Source: Bradyrhizobium guangzhouense (GTDB lineage: Bacteria > Pseudomonadota > Alphaproteobacteria > Rhizobiales > Xanthobacteraceae). Taken from it: a stretch of DNA of 64,000 nt. The notes beneath the pieces are model-generated. The model was given only the letters and a program-made list of their open reading frames with translations, was not told the DNA's origin and made no database searches. Positions 34,398 to 42,166 of this stretch are shown here, piece after piece. The translations under genes and the position numbers were made by a program. How positions within the stretch are numbered: position 1 is the first letter of the stretch; each line of letters starts with the position of its first letter. The stretch covers positions 930,001-994,000 of the forward strand of contig NZ_CP030053.1 of the NCBI RefSeq assembly GCF_004114955.1, read 5' to 3'.

Positions 34398-37300
34398 TCA
34401 GTGCGCCTCGTCCCAGTTCTTCGCCGCGCGCGCGTCGACATGCAGCGGCACCGACAGCAGCACCGCCGGGAACGGCGCATCCTGCATCACGTGCTGGACG
34501 ACAGGAAGCGTTTTCTCGACTTCCGCGTCCGGCACCTCGAAGATCAGTTCGTCATGCACCTGGAGCAGCATCTGCGCCGAGAGCTTCTTCGCGGCGAGCG
34601 CATCCTCGACGCGCGTCATGGCGCGGCGAATGATGTCGGCGGCGGTACCCTGAAGCCGCGCGTTGATCGCGGCGCGCTCGTTGAAGGCGCGCACCGAGGC
34701 ATTGGACGCCTTGATGTCGGGGTAGTGGCACTTGCGGCCGAACAGCGTGGTGACATAGCCGTGGCTTCGGCAGAAGTCGCGCGTCTCGTCCATATAGGCG
34801 CGAATGCCGGGGAAGCGCTCGAAGTACTTCTTGATGTAGGCGGAGGCTTCCTCGCGGGCGATGCCGAGCTGGTTGGCGAGGCCGAACGCGGAGATGCCGT
34901 AGATGATGCCGAAATTGATCGCCTTGGCGCGGCGGCGGATCTCGCTCGGCATGCCCTTGATCGGCACGCCGAACATTTCCGACGCCGTCATCGCGTGAAT
35001 GTCGAGGCCATCCTTGAAGGCCTGCTTCAGTACGGGAATGTCCGCGATCTCCGCCAGCAGGCGCAATTCGATCTGCGAATAGTCGGCCGAGACCAGCTTG
35101 TGGCCCGGCGTCGCGATGAAGGCGCGGCGAATTTTACGGCCGTCCTCGGTACGAACAGGGATGTTCTGAAGATTCGGCTCGTTCGACGACAACCGGCCGG
35201 TCGTGGTCGCGGCCAGCGCGTAGGTCGTGTGCACGCGATGGGTCTGCGGATTGACGTATTCAGGCAGCGCGTCGGTGTAAGTCGATTTCAGTTTTGAAAC
35301 CTGCCTCCATTCCAGAATCTTTCGCGGAAAGTCGTGGCCCTGCTCGGCGAGTTCGTCGAGCACCTGCGCCGTCGTCGACCACGCGCCGGTCTTGGTCTTG
35401 GTGCCGCCAGGCAGTCCCATCTTGCCGAACAGGATGTCGCCGATCTGCTTGGGGCTGCCGACATTGACGGGCTCGCCGGCGATCTGCTGGATCTCGGCCT
35501 CGACGCGCGCGGCGGTCTGGGCGAAGTCGCCGGAGAGACGCGACAGCACCTGACGGTCGATCGAGATGCCGCGCCGCTCCATGCGCGCGAGCACCGAGAC
35601 CAGCGGCCGCTCCAGCGTTTCGTAGACCGTGGTCATGTGCTCGGCGACGAGGCGCGGCTTCAGCACGCGCCAGACGCGCAAGGCGATGTCGGCGCCTTCG
35701 GCCGACAGCGGCGCGGCCTTGTCGATCGGCACCTGATCGAAGGTGATCTTGCCCTTGCCGCTGCCGAGCAGCTCGCTCTCCTTCAGCATGGCGTGGCCGA
35801 ACCAGCGCTCCGACAGCGAGTCCAGCTCATGCGAGCCGCGGCCCGCGTCGAGCACGTAAGAGATCAACTTGGCATCGTCGGTATTGCGCAAGGTGATGCC
35901 GTGCTGCGCCAGCATCACCGCGGCGAATTTGACGTCGAAGCCGATCTTGAGAATGCCCGATGATTCCAGCACCGGCCGCAGCGCCTCGATGGCGTCGGCG
36001 TGCTTGACCTGATCCGGCGCAAGGCCGGCGTCGAACAGGCCGGCGCCGCCGCCGGACTGCTTGTGGGCCAGCGGCACATAGCAGGCCTCGTTCGGTGCCA
36101 GCGCCAGCGCGACGCCGCAGAGATCGGCCTGCATCGGATCGATGGAGTTGGCCTTGATCTCGATCGCGACATGGCCGGCATCATGGATGCGTGCGATGAA
36201 GCTGTTGAGCTCCCCCAGCGTCTTGATGGTCTGGTACTTGGCCAGGTCGACCGGAAGCTTGCGCAAGGCCTCCTCGCGCGCCGCGGCGAGGGAGATTGGC
36301 GCGCCCTTGAGGCTCGCCGATTTGTCGCTCTTGTCGCCACCCCTCGCGACCGCCGCAGGGGCCGCGAACAGATCGCCGGAAGCCTCCGACGATTTCACCT
36401 TTGCTCCGTCGCCGCCTCTCGCCCCGCTGCTGTTCGCCGCATCGGCATCGACATTGGAAGGATCGATCTGCGAATAGTCGGCGACGCGGCGGGTCAGCGT
36501 GGAAAATTCCATCGCCTTCAGGAACGCGATCAATTTTCGCGCGTCGGGCTCGTGGACGGCCAGATCGTCCAGCGGCACTTCCAGATCGACCTTGTCGTCG
36601 AGCAGCACGAGCTGGCGCGAGATGCGCGCCTTCTCGGCATTCTCGATCAGGGCTTCGCGGCGCTTCGGCTGCTTGATCTCGGTGGCGCGGAACAGGAGCT
36701 GTTCGAGGTCGCCATATTCGACGATCAGCTGCGCCGCTGTCTTGATGCCGATGCCAGGGACACCGGGCACGTTGTCGGTGGAATCGCCGGCCAGCGCCTG
36801 CACCTCGACCACCTTCTCGGGCGGCACGCCGAACTTCTCGATCACTTCAGGAATGCCGATGCGGCGATCCTTCATGGTATCGTACATCGTGATCTTGTCG
36901 TTCACGAGCTGCATCAGGTCCTTGTCGGAGGACACGATGGTCGTGGTGGCGCCGCGTTCGCTGGCCTGCCGGGCATAGGTCGCGATGAGGTCGTCGGCCT
37001 CGAAGCCGCCCTGTTCCAGGCAGGGCAGGTCGAAGGCGCGCACGGCCTCGCGAATCAGCGCGAATTGCGGAATGAGATCGTCAGGGGCCGGCGGGCGGTG
37101 CGCCTTGTACTCGGGATAGATCTTGTTGCGGAAGGTGACTTCCGACTTGTCGAACACGATCGCCAGATGCGTCGGCCGGTTGTCGGCCGGCATGTCACGC
37201 AAAAGCTTCCACAGCATGTTGCAGAAGCCGAGCACGGCATTGACCTGCAAGCCGTCGGATTTGCGGTTCAGCGGCGGTAGCGCGTGATAGGCCCGAAAGA

Positions 37301-37448
37301 TGTAGCCGGAACCGTCGACCAGGAAGATGTGATCGCCTTTTCCAGCCGCCTTGGCTGCGACCGGTTTGGCAGCAGCTGTCGCCGCAGCGGGCTTGGCATC
37401 GGCTTTGGCGGAGGTCTTCGGGGATGTGTTTTGAGAGCTCTTGGGCAT
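34398..37448 (-). CDS. polA: DNA polymerase I, with degenerate 3'-5' exonuclease domain
   Basis: 1016 residues. A Lys/Ala-rich leader (1-37) precedes the 5'-3' exonuclease (residues ~38-325: FLVDGSGYIFRAYHALPP, SDKDLMQLV, GDSTDNVPG). A ~70-residue disordered linker leads to the proofreading-exonuclease fold (~395-600) and the family A polymerase (~610-1016: DYSQIELRLLAEIA, RRAKAINFGIIYG, QVHDELIFEVP). In the proofreading domain the D-x-E pair is replaced by Glu430-Ile-Lys432, and the last Asp is Gly585; only Asp505 remains. Polymerase and 5' nuclease motifs look intact. Likely role: Okazaki fragment processing and repair without editing. Confidence 0.95.
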   Translation of the reverse strand: MPKSSQNTSPKTSAKADAKPAAATAAAKPVAAKAAGKGDHIFLVDGSGYIFRAYHALPPLNRKSDGLQVNAVLGFCNMLWKLLRDMPADNRPTHLAIVFDKSEVTFRNKIYPEYKAHRPPAPDDLIPQFALIREAVRAFDLPCLEQGGFEADDLIATYARQASERGATTTIVSSDKDLMQLVNDKITMYDTMKDRRIGIPEVIEKFGVPPEKVVEVQALAGDSTDNVPGVPGIGIKTAAQLIVEYGDLEQLLFRATEIKQPKRREALIENAEKARISRQLVLLDDKVDLEVPLDDLAVHEPDARKLIAFLKAMEFSTLTRRVADYSQIDPSNVDADAANSSGARGGDGAKVKSSEASGDLFAAPAAVARGGDKSDKSASLKGAPISLAAAREEALRKLPVDLAKYQTIKTLGELNSFIARIHDAGHVAIEIKANSIDPMQADLCGVALALAPNEACYVPLAHKQSGGGAGLFDAGLAPDQVKHADAIEALRPVLESSGILKIGFDVKFAAVMLAQHGITLRNTDDAKLISYVLDAGRGSHELDSLSERWFGHAMLKESELLGSGKGKITFDQVPIDKAAPLSAEGADIALRVWRVLKPRLVAEHMTTVYETLERPLVSVLARMERRGISIDRQVLSRLSGDFAQTAARVEAEIQQIAGEPVNVGSPKQIGDILFGKMGLPGGTKTKTGAWSTTAQVLDELAEQGHDFPRKILEWRQVSKLKSTYTDALPEYVNPQTHRVHTTYALAATTTGRLSSNEPNLQNIPVRTEDGRKIRRAFIATPGHKLVSADYSQIELRLLAEIADIPVLKQAFKDGLDIHAMTASEMFGVPIKGMPSEIRRRAKAINFGIIYGISAFGLANQLGIAREEASAYIKKYFERFPGIRAYMDETRDFCRSHGYVTTLFGRKCHYPDIKASNASVRAFNERAAINARLQGTAADIIRRAMTRVEDALAAKKLSAQMLLQVHDELIFEVPDAEVEKTLPVVQHVMQDAPFPAVLLSVPLHVDARAAKNWDEAH

Positions 37449-37529
37449 GGCGGCAATGTATGAATATTTGCGGCAAAAGACAGCCTCGGCGGATCGCTAT
37501 TTTGCCGACTCGCACAGCAAATCATGGCC

Positions 37530-38372
37530 TCAGGCCAGGCAGTCCTCGATGAAACCTGCAACAGCGCGTATCGTGGGCGTGCGGCGCAGGTCGCGATGGA
37601 CAACCAGCCAGACCTCGCGCCCGACGGGGCGGCCGCCGATATCGTGACGTTCCAGCAAGGAATCGGCCTCGCCGAGGAATTTCGGCAGGGCGGCCAGCCC
37701 CATTCCCGTCCTCGCGGCCGCTGCCTGGTTCTCCAGATCGTTGGTGCGAAGCACGATCTCGCGCGAGGCCGCGAAGCGCATCAGCCATCGCTGCTGAGGC
37801 GCTTCGTCCATGCTGGAATCGTAGGCGACGAACGCGAAGGCATGCGGTGGCGTGGTCTTCAAATAGTCCGGCGAGCCATAGAGGGCGAACTCGAAATAGC
37901 CGATCTTGCGTGCAATCAGCCCCGGCTCCGTCGGACGCGACAGCCGGAGCGCCAGATCGGCTTCGCGACGGTTGAGCGAGGCCGTGCGCTTCTCGCCGAT
38001 CAGCTTGATCCTGACGCCGGGATGCTGTTGCCGCAGTCGGATCAGTTTTGGCGCGATCAAAATGTTCGCCAGCGACGGCGGCGCGCTGATCGTGATGTCG
38101 CCGCCGATCCCGGATTTCGAGGCTTGCACGGCGCGCTCCACCGCGAAGGCCGTGTCCGTCATCGGAGTTCCGATCTTGGCGATATGCTTGCCGTCCTCGG
38201 TGAGCTCATAGCTGCGTGGTCTGCGGTCGACGAGCTTGAGCGACAAGGATGCTTCCAGCGCGGCGACGCGGCGGGCCACGGTGACGTGGTCGACGTCGAG
38301 GCTCCTTGCCGCGGCGGACAGGGTGCCCTCGCGCGCCAGCGCCAGGAAATGCTGCAGGTCGGTCCAGTCCAT
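37530..38372 (-). CDS. LysR-family transcriptional regulator
   Basis: 280 residues. The N-terminal helix-turn-helix is MDWTDLQHFLALAREGTLS, then AAARSLDVDHVTVARRVAALE. The C-terminal substrate-binding domain contains GDITISAPPSLANILIAP and ADLALRLSRPTEPGLIARK, as in LysR members of the short, DNA-proximal class. It is divergent from the quinone oxidoreductase gene (start 96 bases away), which is a common arrangement for LysR-regulated targets. The effector is unknown. Confidence 0.9.
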   Translation of the reverse strand: MDWTDLQHFLALAREGTLSAAARSLDVDHVTVARRVAALEASLSLKLVDRRPRSYELTEDGKHIAKIGTPMTDTAFAVERAVQASKSGIGGDITISAPPSLANILIAPKLIRLRQQHPGVRIKLIGEKRTASLNRREADLALRLSRPTEPGLIARKIGYFEFALYGSPDYLKTTPPHAFAFVAYDSSMDEAPQQRWLMRFAASREIVLRTNDLENQAAAARTGMGLAALPKFLGEADSLLERHDIGGRPVGREVWLVVHRDLRRTPTIRAVAGFIEDCLA

Positions 38373-38468
38373 ATGTGCGATTTCTCACATCAAGCTATCG
38401 ATCTTGAGCAGTTTCGCAGATTTCCGCATCATTCCATAGTCCTTCCGTCATCGACAGGAGGATCCGAT

Positions 38469-39440
38469 ATGGCCGTGATCGTGAGATTGAAGCGCCCCGG
38501 CGGCGTAGAGCAACTCGAGCTGGCGAGCACCGACCTGCCGCCGCCAGGCCGCGGCGAAATCCGGTTGCAGCAGACCGCAATCGGCGTGAATTCCATCGAC
38601 ATCTATCAGCGCATGGGTCTCTACGCGCTTCCGCCGGAGCGGATTCCGGGCGTCGAGGCGGTGGGCGTGATTGCGGCGCTGGGCGCGGAGGTGACCGGCC
38701 TCGCGGTGGGCGACCGCATCGCCTATGCGGGAGCACCGGTCGGCGCCTATGCGTCCGAGCGCAATTTGCCTGGATGGCGCTGCGTGAAGCTTCCCGCGGG
38801 CATTCCGGACGAGGCGGTCGCAGCAGTGTTCGTCAAGGGCATTACGGCCGACATGTTGCTCAATCGTGTTTTCCCGGTTGGCGGCGGCACGACGATTCTC
38901 GTCCATAGCGCTGCAGGAGGGCTCGGACAGCTTCTGACGCGCTGGGCCAGCGTCACAGGAGCGACCGTGATCGGGACCGTCGGATCACCCGATAAGGCCG
39001 AGATCGCCCGCGCTGCCGGTGCGGCTCATGTGATCATTGGGCGGGATGCCGATTTTGCCGCGGCCATCGCCGATCTCACCGCCGGGCGCGGCGTCGATGT
39101 CGCCTATGACGGCGTCGGCGGGACCACGTTGCAGAAGACGCTCGGCTGCGTGCGGCCCTTCGGCGTCGTGGCCAGCATTGGCCAGTCGGCCGGACCGATC
39201 CCGTCGGTCGATGTTCACGATCTCGGGCCACGGCGCAGCCTGATGTTGGCACGGCCGAGCGTGATGGCCCACATGAACGATGCCGATGCTTACCGCCGTT
39301 CTGCCGAGCGGGTGCTTGCCGCGATGAGCGATGGCGTGCTGCAGGTCAGCGGCACTGCCTACAGCTTGGGGGACGCGGCGCGGGCTCAGGCCGACCTCGA
39401 GGCCGGGCGCACGACGGGCGCTCTGTATCTGCGCCCCTGA
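38469..39440 (+). CDS. Quinone oxidoreductase / zinc-independent medium-chain dehydrogenase
   Basis: 323 residues starting MAVIVRLKRPGGVEQLELA. It has the GroES-like N-terminal fold with GVNSIDIYQRMGLY and GVEAVGVIAALG, and the NADPH-binding motif AAGGLGQLLTRWA near residue 150. The zinc ligands of alcohol dehydrogenases are absent, as expected for quinone reductases of the QOR group. AGGAGG at 38456-38461 precedes the ATG. The gene is divergent from a LysR regulator that probably controls it. Confidence 0.9.
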   Translation: MAVIVRLKRPGGVEQLELASTDLPPPGRGEIRLQQTAIGVNSIDIYQRMGLYALPPERIPGVEAVGVIAALGAEVTGLAVGDRIAYAGAPVGAYASERNLPGWRCVKLPAGIPDEAVAAVFVKGITADMLLNRVFPVGGGTTILVHSAAGGLGQLLTRWASVTGATVIGTVGSPDKAEIARAAGAAHVIIGRDADFAAAIADLTAGRGVDVAYDGVGGTTLQKTLGCVRPFGVVASIGQSAGPIPSVDVHDLGPRRSLMLARPSVMAHMNDADAYRRSAERVLAAMSDGVLQVSGTAYSLGDAARAQADLEAGRTTGALYLRP

Positions 39441-39446
39441 AGCGGT

Positions 39447-40514
39447 CTATTCCGCCGCCTGCAACACCGGCCCGGACTTCTTCGGCGCGATCCAGAATGC
39501 GTCGGGCCGTTCGAACAGGAAGTCGGCGTGGATCAGCAAGGCGCCCCGCCAGATCGCCAGCGATCCGAGCACGCCGACGATGGTCACGATCAGCGACATC
39601 GCACCGATATCGGAAATGATGCCCGTGTGCAGCAGCAGCGTTCGCGTCGCCGCCATCGGCAGGAAGAAGGCGAGATAGATCATGATCGAATGCTCGCCGC
39701 AGAAGCGCAGGAAGTTGCACCATCCGGCGCGCGCCAGCAGCGTGCCTGATGTGATGATCGCGCACGCACCGGTGAAGCCGAGCAGGAGCGAGACGATCTT
39801 CCACTCGCTGGCGCCTGAGGCGACGAGGCCGGCATTGACCAGCGCCCAGGTCGCGAGCGCCGCGAGCGCGCGCGTCGGGTGGCTTCGCGCGCGCTCCGAC
39901 AGCGCGAACACGTAAGGCGCGAACAGATAGCCGGAATAGAAGTAGACGAAGCGCGCGCAGAACTCGTCGATCGCGGTCCAGCCGGTCGTGATGCGGGCCG
40001 TCTCCAGCGCGGCCGCGATCAACCAGATCGCGAGCGGCGGCATCCTGCGTGTCAGTTTTGTGACGACGAAGAAGACCGGCAGCAGATAGATGAACCAGAG
40101 CGTGCCGAACGGCTCGATGAAGGATTCCAGATACAGCAGGCCGACGTCGCGCCAGCCGGTTTCGGCCGCGAAGGCAGGCGCCTTGAAGCCGAACTGGATT
40201 GTCACCCAGACGACATAAAAATAGGCGAAATGCACCACCTTGCGATCGAGATAGGTTCGCCAGTCCCGGTCGATCACCAGGGGCAGGAACAGACCAGATA
40301 TCAGGAAGAAATCCGGCATTCGGAATGGCTTTGCGAAGGCCACGAGCAGATGCATGAACCCCGGTTCACCGGCGGCGAGCTCGACCCCCAGCACCGAATG
40401 CATCATCACGACCATCACGATGCAGATGCCCTTGGCGTAGTCGACCCAGTCGACACGCGCGGCGGCCGGGGTCTTGGGTCCCCCGCTCGCGGCTGATGTG
40501 CCTGATGGTGCCAT
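39447..40514 (-). CDS. Acyltransferase 3 family membrane protein
   Basis: 355 residues with about ten hydrophobic segments. It starts with a cytosolic leader and then RVDWVDYAKGICIVMVVMMH, where the Asp-Tyr-x-K-G and the following His match the acyltransferase-3 signature (R...iD..Ra.ai..V...H). Such proteins O-acetylate polysaccharides or lipids, for example exopolysaccharide or Nod factor in rhizobia; the acceptor here is unknown. The neighbours ugd and the phosphohexomutase make a polysaccharide role plausible. Its stop is 6 bases from the oxidoreductase stop. Confidence 0.85.
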   Translation of the reverse strand: MAPSGTSAASGGPKTPAAARVDWVDYAKGICIVMVVMMHSVLGVELAAGEPGFMHLLVAFAKPFRMPDFFLISGLFLPLVIDRDWRTYLDRKVVHFAYFYVVWVTIQFGFKAPAFAAETGWRDVGLLYLESFIEPFGTLWFIYLLPVFFVVTKLTRRMPPLAIWLIAAALETARITTGWTAIDEFCARFVYFYSGYLFAPYVFALSERARSHPTRALAALATWALVNAGLVASGASEWKIVSLLLGFTGACAIITSGTLLARAGWCNFLRFCGEHSIMIYLAFFLPMAATRTLLLHTGIISDIGAMSLIVTIVGVLGSLAIWRGALLIHADFLFERPDAFWIAPKKSGPVLQAAE

Positions 40515-40708
40515 GGTGTCCCTTTTCGAGGCGCGTTCCGCCCTGATCTGTGCGGGCGTGGGGCAGTGTGCCGCCTTGTGGCTTAGGATTTCTTTACCCG
40601 TACAATTCGCATGCCGGTTTTCGCGCCCGGACGGTTTCCTTCTGCCGGGAAAATGCTAAACCGCCCCGTATCCGGGGTTTCGTTAACCAAGCCAGAGCAG
40701 GGATTTTC

Positions 40709-42025
40709 ATGCGAATCGCGATGATCGGAACGGGCTATGTCGGACTGGTGTCTGGAGCCTGCTTTGCGGATTTCGGTCACGACGTCACCTGTGTCGACAA
40801 GGACGAGAAGAAGATCGCGGCGCTGCATCGCGGCGAGATCCCGATTTACGAGCCGGGCCTGGACGAACTGGTCGCCAATAACGTCAGGGCCAAGCGGCTT
40901 AGCTTCACCACTGATCTGTCCAAACCGGTTGCGGATGCCGACGCCGTGTTCATCGCGGTCGGTACGCCGTCGCGCCGCGGCGACGGCCACGCCGATCTCT
41001 CCTATGTCTACGCTGCCGCGAAGGAGATCGCGCAGTCGCTCTCCGGCTTCACCGTGGTGGTGACGAAGTCGACGGTGCCTGTCGGCACCGGTGACGAGGT
41101 CGAGCGCATCATTCGCGAGACCAATCCGTCGGCCGACGTTGTCGTCGCATCGAATCCGGAGTTCCTGCGCGAGGGCGCCGCGATCCGCGATTTCAAATTC
41201 CCCGACCGCGTCGTGGTCGGCACCTCCGACGAGCGCGGCCGCAAGGTGATGGGCGACATTTATCGCCCGCTGTCGCTGAACCAGGCGCCGCTGATGTTCA
41301 CCGCGCGTCGCACCGCCGAGATGATCAAATATGCCGCGAACGCCTTCCTCGCGACCAAGATCACCTTCATCAACGAGATCGCGGATCTCTCCGAAAAGGT
41401 TGGCGCCAACGTGCAGGAGGTCGCGCGCGGCATTGGCTTGGACAACCGCATCGGCACCAAATTTCTGCACGCCGGTCCCGGCTTCGGCGGCTCCTGCTTC
41501 CCGAAGGACACCAAGGCGCTGATCAAGATCGCGCAGGACTACGACGTCAACCTGCGCATCGTTGAATCCGTGCTCGCGGTCAACGAGAACCGCAAGCGCG
41601 CGATGGCACGCAAAGTGAGCCAGGCGCTCGGCGGCTCCTTGCGTGGCAAGACCATCGCGGTGCTCGGCCTGACTTTCAAGCCCGACACCGACGACATGCG
41701 CGATGCGCCGTCGATCCCGCTCGTCACGGGTCTGCTCGACATGGGCGCGAAGGTGAAGGCCTTCGATCCTGTCGGCATGGAGCAGGCCAAGGGCGAGCTG
41801 CCCGGCATCACCTATTGCGAGGATGCCTATTCCTGCGCGCAAGGTGCCGATGCGATCGTCGTCGTCACCGAATGGACCCAGTTCCGCGGCCTCGATCTCG
41901 ATCGTCTGAAGGCGACCATGGCCCAGCCCGTCGTGATCGACCTCCGCAACATCTTCCGCCCCGAGGACATGGCTGCCGCCGGCTTCACCTATGAAAGCGT
42001 CGGCCGCCCGCCCGTGCAGGGCTGA
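40709..42025 (+). CDS. ugd: UDP-glucose 6-dehydrogenase
   Basis: 438 residues from ATG 40709. It oxidises UDP-glucose to UDP-glucuronate with two NAD+, supplying uronic acids for exopolysaccharide and LPS. The Rossmann motif is MIGTGYVGLVSGACFADFG; the catalytic cysteine is in PGFGGSCFPKDTKAL; the C-terminal substrate domain starts LGLTFKPDTDDMRDAPS. Length is normal (430-450). The frame is open from 40550 but that leader has no family match. A small hairpin (ccccg-tatc-cgggg, then TTTCG) sits upstream at 40664-40685 and might attenuate transcription. Confidence 0.95.
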   Translation: MRIAMIGTGYVGLVSGACFADFGHDVTCVDKDEKKIAALHRGEIPIYEPGLDELVANNVRAKRLSFTTDLSKPVADADAVFIAVGTPSRRGDGHADLSYVYAAAKEIAQSLSGFTVVVTKSTVPVGTGDEVERIIRETNPSADVVVASNPEFLREGAAIRDFKFPDRVVVGTSDERGRKVMGDIYRPLSLNQAPLMFTARRTAEMIKYAANAFLATKITFINEIADLSEKVGANVQEVARGIGLDNRIGTKFLHAGPGFGGSCFPKDTKALIKIAQDYDVNLRIVESVLAVNENRKRAMARKVSQALGGSLRGKTIAVLGLTFKPDTDDMRDAPSIPLVTGLLDMGAKVKAFDPVGMEQAKGELPGITYCEDAYSCAQGADAIVVVTEWTQFRGLDLDRLKATMAQPVVIDLRNIFRPEDMAAAGFTYESVGRPPVQG

Positions 42026-42040
42026 TAGCGGCACACGATT

Positions 42041-42155
42041 GTCATACCCCGCGAAGGCGGGGTATCCAGTACGCTGGGATCTTCGGAATGGCCGGGATCC
42101 GATATGACTGGATCGTCCGCCCCAACGCGCAATTGCGCACGCGGCGGGCGATGAC
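42041..42155. repeat. Hairpin doublet with one expanded arm
   Basis: 115 bp. Left arm: GTCAT, stem ACCCCGC-gaag-GCGGGGT, then ATCCAGTACGC. Right arm (reverse complement): GTCAT, a longer stem containing gcgcaattgcgc in its loop, then ATCCAGTCATA. The doublet ends 11 bases before the hrpB start codon, and the in-frame stop upstream of hrpB (42152-42154) lies inside it. Confidence 0.85.
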
Positions 42156-42166
42156 GGACCGACACT

